A DNA stretch of 64,000 nucleotides from Catonella sp963539695. GTDB lineage: Bacteria; Bacillota; Clostridia; Lachnospirales; Lachnospiraceae. Within the stretch, counting starts at the first letter, position 1. Every line of letters starts with the position of its first letter. Both the position numbers and the translations under genes were made by a program. Below the pieces are notes generated by a model that saw only the letters and a list, made by a program, of their open reading frames with translations, made no database searches and was not told where the DNA came from. Shown here one piece after another: positions 40,793 to 48,652 of the stretch. Where the stretch lies: NCBI GenBank assembly GCA_963539695.1, contig CAUTOC010000004.1, positions 14,437 through 78,436 of the forward strand, in the 5' to 3' direction.

Positions 40793-40980
40793 TTATGCCG
40801 TTTTTACGGTTTCTGATTCTGTTTTATTCTTAGCTACTTCCTGTCTTGCTAAAAGTGCCATTGCATTTTTAAAAGGTTTGCTGTCATTTCCATAACTTCC
40901 AATGGTAGGTTTTCATCTACCACTAGAGAGCCGACCACATCCGCCAACTCTCTAGCCTTTTCCTGTGCGTTTAAATCCAA
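40793..40980 (-). CDS. Cassette 3 repeat gene with possible -1 frameshift
   Basis: TTG start 8 bases after GGAGG. The zero frame gives DLNAQEKARELADVVGSL ... MTANLLKMQWHF (43 residues, stop 40849). In phase T-TTA-AAA (40867-40873) would move ribosomes to the -1 frame, adding N-A-M-A-L-L-A-R-Q-E and ending E-T-V-K-T-A at 40793. The -1 frame keeps its sense between copies 2 and 3 with synonymous changes, so it is probably translated. Confidence 0.5.
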
Positions 40981-41009
40981 ATCCTTGTCCTCCTATATCT
41001 GAAATGCGG

Positions 41010-41177
41010 TTAAGCCGTTCTGACCGTGCCTTTTGATAACTGAATACCAATCATCATGCCTTTAATCTGCTGTCTTTCGCTTTCAGACATTGTTTTAAGG
41101 ATTTCGATAAACTCGGTTGTTTCTCTTTTTTCTCTTTCTGCCTGTAATGTAATGTCCTGTGTTCTTGCTTCCAACAT
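41010..41177 (-). CDS. First gene of the leftward operon, 55 aa
   Basis: MLEARTQDITLQAEREKRET from an ATG behind AAAGGAGG. Helical; the end S-K-G-T-V-R-T-A resembles the V-K-T-A end of the cassette repeat genes. As the first gene from the leftward promoter it may be a Cro-like or antirepressor partner, but no DNA-binding motif is seen. Confidence 0.5.
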   Translation of the reverse strand: MLEARTQDITLQAEREKRETTEFIEILKTMSESERQQIKGMMIGIQLSKGTVRTA

Positions 41178-41226
41178 AGGCTTATCCTCCTTTCCTGTGT
41201 GGTCTGTGTGACATTTTTTGTTGTCT

Positions 41227-41300
41227 ATGCTCACATTATACGGCACAATGCTTACAATGTCAATGTTATTTTTTCTTTTTTGTTGACATTGCTCACAAAT
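41227..41300. promoter_or_regulatory. Three operator-like repeats of the genetic switch
   Basis: On the minus strand, AATGTGAGCATAG (about 41227), ATTGTAAGCATTG (about 41247) and TTTGTGAGCAATG (about 41288) share a TGT(A/G)AGCA core. They overlap the -10 and spacer of the leftward promoter and the spacer of the rightward promoter. They are the expected sites for the repressor at 41332-41673. Confidence 0.6.
41235..41263 (-). promoter_or_regulatory. Leftward early promoter (lytic direction)
   Basis: Perfect TTGACA and TATAAT with 17 bases between, on the minus strand. It drives the long leftward operon. Two of three operator-like repeats overlap it. Confidence 0.85.
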
Positions 41301-41311
41301 CGTATTATATT
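41283..41311 (+). promoter_or_regulatory. Repressor promoter (rightward)
   Basis: TTGACA, 17 bases, TATATT, 21 bases ahead of the repressor ATG. Confidence 0.8.
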
Positions 41312-41331
41312 ATCTTCAAGGAGGTGCATAT

Positions 41332-41673
41332 ATGAACGAACGCATAGAGGAATTAAGAAATGTTCTCGGTCTAAGTCAAGACAAGTTTGGGGAAGCGTTG
41401 GGCGTCACTCGTACTGCTGTATGTGCTTGGGAAAATGGACGGCGTGGCATTTCTGAACAAATCATAATGTCTATTTGCAGAGAATTTAATGTAAATCGTG
41501 CTTGGCTCGTTGAGGGTGTTGGCGATATATTTACCAATCTCCCGGAAACCGTCATAGATGAATTGGGTTTACAGTTTGAGTTGTCGGACGAGGAAAAAGA
41601 CTTGGTAGCTGATTTCTGTAAGCTTCCAAAAGAACAAAGAGCGGTCATGATGAATTTTTTGAGAGGAAAATAA
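41332..41673 (+). CDS. cI-like phage repressor (XRE helix-turn-helix)
   Basis: 113 residues. A classic XRE domain fills residues 1-60 (ELRNVLGLSQDKFGEALGV, then T-R-T-A-V-C-A-W-E-N-G). A short C-terminal helical part (LSDEEKDLVADFCKLPKEQR) could mediate dimerisation; there is no peptidase domain for self-cleavage. It diverges from the leftward operon and probably holds lysogeny by covering both promoters. Confidence 0.85.
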   Translation: MNERIEELRNVLGLSQDKFGEALGVTRTAVCAWENGRRGISEQIIMSICREFNVNRAWLVEGVGDIFTNLPETVIDELGLQFELSDEEKDLVADFCKLPKEQRAVMMNFLRGK

Positions 41674-41700
41674 AATAGGGTCGGTTTCCCGACCCCTTGA
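41672..41700. terminator. Bidirectional terminator between convergent genes
   Basis: GGGTCGG-tttc-CCGACCC. On the minus strand it is followed by TATTTTATTTT, giving the better terminator there; it also ends the repressor transcript. Confidence 0.65.
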
Positions 41701-41701
41701 A

Positions 41702-41812
41702 TTACTCTTTTGTATATATAAACTCTATAAACCTGTGGATACGTTCCAACTTCTTTATATCGTTTATACAATAGAGCATTTCAATAATGGATTTTCGTAG
41801 TTTTTCTTTCAT
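41702..41812 (-). CDS. Very small phage protein, 36 aa
   Basis: MKEKLRKSIIEMLYCINDI, preceded by AAAGGAGG and an extended -10 promoter (TGATATAAT at about 41844-41852). Small proteins like this near the switch often modulate lysogeny, but no function is known. Confidence 0.5.
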   Translation of the reverse strand: MKEKLRKSIIEMLYCINDIKKLERIHRFIEFIYTKE

Positions 41813-41909
41813 TGTGCGTTTAAATCCTCCTTTGTATGGTGGTATTATATCACATCAAAGGCGGATTGTATCGCCTGTAGGTACGATTTCCATTATCTTG
41901 GAAATTATT

Positions 41910-42107
41910 TTACTTGTATTCGCTTTCGTAAAGGTCACTTATACGCATTTCAAGAGCCTTTGCGATTGTTTCCAACTGTTTTATAGTTGGGTGTACCTTA
42001 CCATTTTCTATATTGTTTAAGGTACTTTTGCTTATCCCTGTTTTTTGGGATAACTTAACTAAGGTTACATTTTTATCATTTCTAGCCTGCCATGTTAGTA
42101 TATTCAT
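41910..42107 (-). CDS. Small XRE-type regulator
   Basis: 65 residues made almost entirely of one helix-turn-helix domain (NVTLVKLSQKTGISKSTLNN, then I-E-N-G-K-V-H-P-T). It faces away from the SWIM-domain gene, sharing its upstream region, and may regulate it or the integrase. Confidence 0.8.
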   Translation of the reverse strand: MNILTWQARNDKNVTLVKLSQKTGISKSTLNNIENGKVHPTIKQLETIAKALEMRISDLYESEYK

Positions 42108-42169
42108 GCTACACCCCCAAAGATATTTTATCTAAGAGGTTGACAGGCTAAATTTTTAGGAGGTTTATT

Positions 42170-42919
42170 ATGGGAAACACAAACGATAATGTTTTTGAAA
42201 AGAACCAAAATGATTGGTTGGAATGGGGCGTTGATATTCACAATGACCCCGAGCAGGTAAAGCGTATAAATAATTCAAAATCCAAGAACACTACTCCTAC
42301 TTCTATTTCGGAGTGTTCCGGTGTGTTTCATGGTTCAAAAAAGGATTATTTAACAACTCTTTTATCATGTTCTTGCCGTGATTTCGCCATAAGAAAAAAG
42401 CCATGCAAGCATATGTACCGCCTTGCTTATGAGTTGGGCATTTATATGCTTGACGGTGTTCTTTCGGATACTTCTATATCTGAAAAGAAGCGTATAGATG
42501 ATGTTATGCCTATTGTATTTTCTTTATCTGATGATTTACAGATATTGTACCGTGATATTTGCTATTCTTGTGGGAATGATAACAAAACATCTAAAGGTTA
42601 TATGTTGGATGTTGATATAGCAAACACTTTTATTGATAAACATTTGCTTTGCCCTGTTGTGGATAAGGCAAAATTGATTACTCATTGCTATGTCAAAAAT
42701 GTAAGAAATGTTTTAAAAACGCTTACTGATGATGATTTGCCTCGTAAAGGTTCGGAATTATTTGATTATGCTTTAACAAATTTCCCTAATATTATATTGC
42801 CTTTGCCGTCTGATAAAGCGTGTTTAGAACTTCCTAACGATATTTCTCATTTAGCTATGAGTATTAGAAAAAGGCTTTATAATAAGTTCCCGGTTGAACA
42901 ATACTACTTTTTATTTTAA
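42170..42919 (+). CDS. SWIM zinc-finger protein of the lysogeny region
   Basis: 249 residues. A SWIM motif C-x-C-x9-C-x-H (C67, C69, C79, H81) is clear. SWIM fingers bind DNA or proteins. The rest is helical with a second C-x-x-C-like site (CYSCGND); no catalytic motif is seen. It lies between an XRE regulator and the integrase, on the strand expressed in the lysogen, so it may be an accessory function such as host defence or control of excision. No family with known function recognised. Confidence 0.6.
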   Translation: MGNTNDNVFEKNQNDWLEWGVDIHNDPEQVKRINNSKSKNTTPTSISECSGVFHGSKKDYLTTLLSCSCRDFAIRKKPCKHMYRLAYELGIYMLDGVLSDTSISEKKRIDDVMPIVFSLSDDLQILYRDICYSCGNDNKTSKGYMLDVDIANTFIDKHLLCPVVDKAKLITHCYVKNVRNVLKTLTDDDLPRKGSELFDYALTNFPNIILPLPSDKACLELPNDISHLAMSIRKRLYNKFPVEQYYFLF

Positions 42920-42939
42920 AGTTGTTTAATTGTAAAATA

Positions 42940-42975
42940 AAAACCGCCAACTACTGCAAATAGCTGACGGTTTCC
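42940..42975 (+). terminator. Terminator after the SWIM-domain gene
   Basis: AAACCGCCA and TGACGGTTT pair around a 16-base loop (one mismatch). The T-run is poor (CCTAATCCCTTTTG). Confidence 0.5.
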
Positions 42976-43094
42976 TAATCCCTTTTGTTAGACAAAGGAA
43001 ATTGATTTAAACGCATATAAATTATAGCATAATTTCTTTTGTCTTTCAATGGTTTTGTTTTTGTACTCATTTTCAAAGAAAGGCGGTTGCTATA

Positions 43095-44474
43095 ATGTCT
43101 GTAAGTCATTTTTTCTCACATTATCCAACTATTGAATATAAAAAAGCTGCCCTGTATGTGCGTTGTTCTAAGGAAGAACAAGCAAAGTTTGGCGATACCA
43201 TAGAAGCGCAAACAGAGGACTTAAAAGAATTTGCACGGCAGCACCATTTACAGGTTGTTGATATTTATATTGACGAGGGGCATACCGCCCGGAAGAAATA
43301 TAACAAGCGTAAAGAGTTTGTCCGTATGCTGCATGATGTAGAATTGCATAAGTTCCAATACATCATCTTCACAAAGTTAGACCGTTGGTTTCGTAATATC
43401 TCTGATTTCTACAAGATACAGGAAATTCTTGATAATAACGGCGTAACTTGGCTTACTGCATTGGAACGCTATGAAATGGAAACCACGAACGGCAGACTTA
43501 ACGTAAATATCCGCCTGTCTGTCGCACAGGACGAAGCCGACCGGGATAGTGACCGTATTAAAGATGTTTTCCGTCTAAAGGTTAAAAAGGGAGAAGCTAT
43601 TACAGGTAGTTTACCTATTGGTTTAACTATCGGAGAGGAAAAAAAAGTTATTGTTGACCCGGATACCGTGCAAATTGTTCTTGATATGTTTGAATATTTT
43701 GAGTTGAATAATTCCAAGCGTGGTACTCTTTTATATCTCATTGATAAATACAACCGTTATTTCTGTTATGATACTATTGCTCGTGCCTTGTCTAATCCTC
43801 TTTACAAGGGCGAATATAGAGGAAACTCTAACTATTGCCCTGCTGTTATTGAGCCGTCACGTTTTGACCGTATACAGGTACTTAGTAAGCGTAATGTTAA
43901 GAAGAGGTCTAGCAATCGTTATTATGTCTTTAGTGGTTTGACACAATGTAAGGAGTGCGGACACGCCTTAGTTGCAAATACCGCCGTACAAAAGCGTTAT
44001 AATCGTGAGTATGCTATTTACAGGTGTAATTATTATTCCAATAGCCACCTTTGTACCCATTCTGCCGGAATTAACGAAAAGGTTATAGAGCAATACTTGT
44101 TAGAGCATATCAAACCCGAATTAGAAAGGTATATTACACGGTATGAAATAGCATTACAAAGACATACACCAAAGGCTGACCCTTCAAAGGTAAAGGCTAA
44201 AATGAAACGCTTAAAGGAATTGTATGTAAATGAGTTAATAGATATTGAGGATTACCGTATAGAGTATGAGGAATATAAAGCGGAGTTAGATAAAATTACA
44301 ACTGCTGCCGTGCCGGATAAAAAAGACTTATCCCCTGTTCGTGCTTTCCTTGATATGGATATAAACGAGGTATACGATACTCTTACGCCCCAAGAACGCC
44401 GTGCCCTGTGGAGTAGCATAATAGATAAAATTATCATAGATAACGACAAAAATATAGAGATAGTATTTTTATGA
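43095..44474 (+). CDS. Large serine recombinase (phage integrase)
   Basis: 459 residues. The resolvase domain carries Y-V-R-C-S-K-E-E-Q with nucleophile S25 and the arginine cluster K-L-D-R-W-F-R-N. The recombinase domain (ALSNPLYKGEYRGNS), a zinc ribbon (CKECG ... CNYYSNSHLC) and a coiled coil (KMKRLKELYVNELIDIEDY) follow. This is the complete architecture of integrases that join attP and attB. The gene ends 3 bases before a host gene fragment, marking the prophage right end. Confidence 0.95.
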   Translation: MSVSHFFSHYPTIEYKKAALYVRCSKEEQAKFGDTIEAQTEDLKEFARQHHLQVVDIYIDEGHTARKKYNKRKEFVRMLHDVELHKFQYIIFTKLDRWFRNISDFYKIQEILDNNGVTWLTALERYEMETTNGRLNVNIRLSVAQDEADRDSDRIKDVFRLKVKKGEAITGSLPIGLTIGEEKKVIVDPDTVQIVLDMFEYFELNNSKRGTLLYLIDKYNRYFCYDTIARALSNPLYKGEYRGNSNYCPAVIEPSRFDRIQVLSKRNVKKRSSNRYYVFSGLTQCKECGHALVANTAVQKRYNREYAIYRCNYYSNSHLCTHSAGINEKVIEQYLLEHIKPELERYITRYEIALQRHTPKADPSKVKAKMKRLKELYVNELIDIEDYRIEYEEYKAELDKITTAAVPDKKDLSPVRAFLDMDINEVYDTLTPQERRALWSSIIDKIIIDNDKNIEIVFL

Positions 44475-44515
44475 TATTCATTGTACTATCTCTACTCTAC
44501 CCGTTGGTTCATCTG
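44475..44515. other. Candidate prophage-host junction (att site)
   Basis: The host reading frame is normal up to A-D-E-P-T-G (minus strand, about 44500-44517) and then changes to a short foreign tail (R-V-E-I-V-Q) and stop next to the integrase. The crossover lies within a few bases of CCCGTTGG (about 44502-44509). The other junction is beyond position 1. Confidence 0.6.
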
Positions 44516-45002
44516 CCAGAATAATACTAGATGGTTTTAAAATAATTTTTGCTAAAGCAATCCTTTGCTGTTCCCCACCACTTAAACAATACACTTTTTC
44601 GTTTATTAAATGAAGTAAGCCCATTTTATCCAAACATTCTTCTATGGATTTTTCTTTAACCTTTGAACTTCCCGGCAAAAATCTTGTTGCTATTTTTATA
44701 TTATATTTTACAGTTTCATTTTCAATCAGTCCATAATTTTGGAATAGATATGAAATTTCTTTTCTAAGTAATCGAGTTCCATTTTTTGAATTAATTTTAG
44801 GATTTTTTATTCCACAAATTTCTATATTTCCAGATGTCGGTTCTTCTAGTAATCCTATTATATTTAGCAATGTAGATTTACCACTACCACTTTCTCCTGT
44901 AATGCAAATAAATTCTCCATCTTCAATTTTCATATTAAAATCTTGAAAAATAATTTTATTTCCAAATCTTTTTTCAATATTTTGTAAAATTATTTTGCTC
45001 AT
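44478..45002 (-). pseudogene. ABC transporter ATPase, 3' end removed by prophage insertion
   Basis: 174 residues remain of about 215-230. Walker A (GESGSGKS), Q-loop (LFQNYGL), signature (LSGGEQQR) and Walker B (I-I-L-A-D-E-P-T-G) are present. The D-loop and switch histidine are missing. The ATPase paired with the permease upstream (overlap of 4 bases) is therefore inactive while the phage is integrated, unless the new end is tolerated. Excision would restore it. Confidence 0.85.
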
Positions 45003-47038
45003 TTTTCTCCTCCTTTAATTGTTTTCAGTATGTATTTCTTTTGAGATTCATGTGTGCGATGGAGAAAAACAAGTAACTCCAATAAAAACATCACAAAAAC
45101 AACTCCTTTATCAATATAAAACGGTATATTTACTACAACAAATAACATATATTGTATAATTAATAAGATTATAGGAATTTTATGTATTTCCGCAAAGCTA
45201 ATTCCACATAACCTTTTATATACAATTTTATCTCCAAATATTTGGAAATAAATAATACAATTATATGTTATTAAAAGTATTATAGATACCGCATATAACA
45301 ATACATTAATAATGTCGTATTTCAAACGTTCTCGAATGTTTTCGATACTATTATCAAAGATGTTTGATATATAAGTTGTATATAATATTACACCATCTAG
45401 TTGATTTTTTCTTAATAGAGGTAATAATTCAGTGTGTGGTTTATCATTATCAATTTTTAATAAATAGTATTGTCCCGAAACATAGTTTAGCATCTGGTTT
45501 TTCAAATAAGTATTATTATAAATCTCTATTATTGGATTATAAATTACTCCATTATTATTTCTTCCCGAGTATGGATTGAATGTGTGAATTGGCTCATTTT
45601 CTTTATATAAAATATAAGAAATATCTTTTAGCGCAATATCATACGAATAAGAATAACTTTCTATAATATCCTGAATATTTTCGATTTCATTTTCAGGAAT
45701 TAATAGATTAAACTTATTAGGATTTATCGCATTTCCTGTAATTGGTGTACCATTAGAATCATGAATTATATTTAATTTAAGATAATTTTCATTAATTGTT
45801 ATTCGGTTTTGTCCATATGTATTAGCCAGACTATCATCTTCACTTAAATTTCCGATTCTGTAATTTCTAGTATTAATGAGTATACCATCATATTTTTCTA
45901 CTGTTTCATTGTAAAAATCATCAAGATGTGCATTAAATATTAATTGATTACTTTCATTAATTGATGTTGATGCACTATTTACTGGTAATGTTATATAATG
46001 TTGCATCTGTTTACTTATGAAAACATTGGTTCGATTAATTGCATTTATATTATGGATCTCAACTAAAATATTTGAAACAGTAATAATTGCTAAAATTGTA
46101 AAAACGATCTTAATAAAGTACGCAACAACAAATAAATCATAACTTTCATTTTTACCTTTTATATGATATGCTTTTGTTGTTTTTAAAACAGCAAAATTAA
46201 CAAGAAAATATCCCACAAAAAGAGCGAGAATGATTGAATAGAGAGTTTTAAAACAATAGGTGACATAATCCAACATATTAACATGGTACATAATGCTAAC
46301 TATAATAGTAGATGTTGTTATAAATGCTAAAAACATAGCTATCATTATTCTAAAGGTTTCAAAAGTATATTCTTTTATTATAATGCGCTTAGAATATCCT
46401 CCTAATAACTTAATCATACTTTCTTTACGTTTGCTTAAAGAATAAAAAATCATTGTTGTAAATAAAATTAGAACAGGAAGAATGATCGTTCGTATTGTTA
46501 CATAACGATTTTTAACAGTAGTTCCATTTGTTTTTGCAATGTCGTATCCTGCCTTAGACATTACTTCAATAAACTCGTTTTCCTTTCTCAATGGGATATA
46601 ATAATTACAAGAATCTAAGTTGTATTTTTCGGCATCTTTGAGATTATAAATATATATATGATAAAATAGAGTAGAATAATTTATGTAAAAAAAACTCTTT
46701 TCATTTATGTTTGAAATACCTCTGTATGATTCTAAAATCTCCCTAGCATTATTTATTCCTATGAAATTATTTGTATTTGTCGATATATAATAATTCTTTT
46801 TGATTGTTGAATTTGAAACATCAGTAATTAGATACATAATATCCATATTCATTTTTTGAGTTATATCATTTAAATCGGAAATAAATTCAGCGTTATCCTT
46901 TTCTTTAGGTTTATTAATAACGATTTCTACTTTATTGTCTTCTAAATTATTCAGAATATCAGAAGAATAATCCATAAAATTTAATAAGAGTATATATGTT
47001 AATACAATTCCGTACATGAAATATAGTATTTTTTTCAT
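44999..47038 (-). CDS. ABC permease, bacteriocin-associated membrane protein type
   Basis: From the ATG at 47038 (MKKILYFMYGIVLTYILLL); an ATG three codons earlier is possible. About 679 residues with seven to eight membrane segments: one at the N-terminus, a group at 215-370 and a group near the C-terminus, separated by large extracytoplasmic parts. This is the layout of bacteriocin-associated integral membrane (DUF1430-like) permeases, which with a MacB-like ATPase export or give immunity to peptides. Strongly AT-rich, unlike the prophage. Confidence 0.7.
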   Translation of the reverse strand: MKKILYFMYGIVLTYILLLNFMDYSSDILNNLEDNKVEIVINKPKEKDNAEFISDLNDITQKMNMDIMYLITDVSNSTIKKNYYISTNTNNFIGINNAREILESYRGISNINEKSFFYINYSTLFYHIYIYNLKDAEKYNLDSCNYYIPLRKENEFIEVMSKAGYDIAKTNGTTVKNRYVTIRTIILPVLILFTTMIFYSLSKRKESMIKLLGGYSKRIIIKEYTFETFRIMIAMFLAFITTSTIIVSIMYHVNMLDYVTYCFKTLYSIILALFVGYFLVNFAVLKTTKAYHIKGKNESYDLFVVAYFIKIVFTILAIITVSNILVEIHNINAINRTNVFISKQMQHYITLPVNSASTSINESNQLIFNAHLDDFYNETVEKYDGILINTRNYRIGNLSEDDSLANTYGQNRITINENYLKLNIIHDSNGTPITGNAINPNKFNLLIPENEIENIQDIIESYSYSYDIALKDISYILYKENEPIHTFNPYSGRNNNGVIYNPIIEIYNNTYLKNQMLNYVSGQYYLLKIDNDKPHTELLPLLRKNQLDGVILYTTYISNIFDNSIENIRERLKYDIINVLLYAVSIILLITYNCIIYFQIFGDKIVYKRLCGISFAEIHKIPIILLIIQYMLFVVVNIPFYIDKGVVFVMFLLELLVFLHRTHESQKKYILKTIKGGEK

Positions 47039-47163
47039 AAAAAGCATTCCTCTCCAACACAGGTAATTCATTTTTGGTATTCTTAATATATTCCATATAC
47101 TTAATACATAAATATGTATCATAAAAATAGAAAACATTAAAAATAGTATTTGTATTCATAAAA

Positions 47164-47211
47164 ATCCCACCTTATATAATTTTCTGTAACAGAGTGAAAT
47201 ATAAGATGGGA
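47164..47211. repeat. Inverted repeat between small membrane gene and permease gene
   Basis: TCCCACCTTATAT and ATATAAGATGGGA (one mismatch) flank a 21-base loop, with AAAA and TTTT at the ends. It may be a terminator or attenuator for the peptide/ABC operon, working in both directions. Confidence 0.6.
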
Positions 47212-47309
47212 CTTTTGGCTTATATATTATTATTTTATAGCATCAACCGGAACATCTGACAGAGTTGTACCAGTTAATGAAGTTCATTTGATGTTAAATT
47301 GTTACAGTT

Positions 47310-47600
47310 TTATATTAATAAAACCATCTTTATAATTGGTAAAATGGTTTTAAAGAGAACAAGGCTTAAACATAAAACTAATAAGGATAAATACATTAAA
47401 AAATTAGAAACTAATGTATGAGTTTTTTTCTTTCCGATTGCGGCTAAGAAAAAAGAAACACTTGTTATCACCAACCATCCTAATCTGCTCATAGATAAAG
47501 GGATGCTTGGTATAAAATTAATTAACATGGATATAGCTAACACAATAAGCAAAAATAAAGATACAATAGTATATTTGGATTCTTCCTTTATTAAGCCCAC
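47310..47600 (-). CDS. Small membrane protein, 96 aa, upstream of the ABC permease
   Basis: Three membrane segments (residues 10-32, 38-55, 65-92) and K-K-K-T-H between the last two. Such small proteins accompany bacteriocin ABC systems as immunity or helper proteins. AT content is that of the permease. The 98 bases after it contain only a start-less 17-codon frame (TSLTGTTLSDVPVDAIK). Confidence 0.5.
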   Translation of the reverse strand: MGLIKEESKYTIVSLFLLIVLAISMLINFIPSIPLSMSRLGWLVITSVSFFLAAIGKKKTHTLVSNFLMYLSLLVLCLSLVLFKTILPIIKMVLLI

Positions 47601-47726
47601 CTTACCACCTCCTTTTATAATTATAGATTCATTATACCACGCTTAATGTGAATTGTCGCTAAGTTCTTTATAAAATTTTTATTTTTTTGTTAAAAGTTAC
47701 CTTAGCAATATATCACATTTAATCCA

Positions 47727-48407
47727 ATGCAGTATGTGGTAATGCGTAGGAAAGCTGAAGAAGATGTGGATTTGTTTTCTGATAATGATGAGGATGCAGA
47801 GGTTATCAATCCGATCACACCAGAGCAGTATCAAACGCTTATGGAGTATCTGGAAGAAAGAAACAAGCCTGCTATCCTGCCGGTACAGATAGCATATTAC
47901 ACAGGTCTTAGACTTGGAGAGGTATGCGGACTGACTTGGAGTGACATTAACTTTGAGGAACAGTATCTGACAGTACGAAGAAGTGTCCGTTACAACGGAG
48001 CAAGGCACAAGACCGAGATTGGTCCGACAAAGCGAAAGAAAGTCCGTATCGTTGATTTCTGTGATACACTCGCTGACATCTTAAAGAAAGCGAAAAAGGA
48101 ACACAGAAAGCAGGTATTCAGTTACGGAGAACTCTATCAGAGGAACTACTACAAGGAAGTCAAGGAAAAGAATCGTGTCTACTATGAGCTTTACCATTTG
48201 GATGGCACAAAGGACATTCCGCTTGATTACAACGAGATTGACCTTGTATGTATCAGACCAGACGGAGCAGCACCAAAGGATGTGCAGGAATTACTTGGAC
48301 ACTCGGATGTAAGTACCACTATGAATGTCTACGCACACGCTAACCGAGAGGGTAAGCGAAATTCAGCCGACTACTTGATAAGGTGGTTGGAGAATAAAAC
48401 TGAATAA
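47727..48407 (+). pseudogene. Tyrosine recombinase with catalytic H-x-x-R region deleted
   Basis: The integrase catalytic domain is recognisable: T-G-L-R-L-G-E-V-C-G-L (first arginine), W-S-D-I-N-F, and at the end L-G-H-S-D-V-S-T-T-M-N-V-Y-A-H with the nucleophile tyrosine. The stretch that normally holds H-x-x-R-H is absent: R-P-D-G-A joins directly to A-P-K-D-V-Q-E. The N-terminal SAM-like domain is missing too. A relic of a mobile element. Confidence 0.8.
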
Positions 48408-48410
48408 CAA

Positions 48411-48460
48411 AAACTTTCCCTTGTAGATACCTCATAAGGGCAAAAACAAGGGAAAAGGAT
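48411..48460 (+). terminator. Inverted repeat after the integrase relic
   Basis: TTTCCCTTGT pairs with ACAAGGGAAA over a 26-base loop. The rest of 48461-48652 holds only short decayed frames (for example VQVEPILAKTEFGTYDN, minus strand). Confidence 0.5.
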
Positions 48461-48652
48461 ACATATAGAGTGGCAAGGCATACCGCCAAGCCGCATAAAA
48501 TAAAGAAAGTTAGGATTTTAGTTATACAAATTCTAATTTTTATAATTATCATAAGTACCAAATTCAGTCTTCGCCAAAATAGGCTCAACTTGCACAGCAT
48601 CAGCACCTTCAGTGCTTTGTCACTAAATCCATATCCTATCAATCTCCACTAA

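Noticed and set aside
39414..41000. A CRISPR array, from the regular recurrence of similar segments
   Set aside because: The repeat unit is about 650 bp with genes inside, and there are no 20-40 bp repeats separated by equal spacers.
1..44474. A reverse transcriptase or template repeat for the two variable tracts
   Set aside because: No frame with a YxDD-type polymerase motif and no third copy of the framework codons was found by reading both strands, so only the targets and the avd-like remnant are reported.
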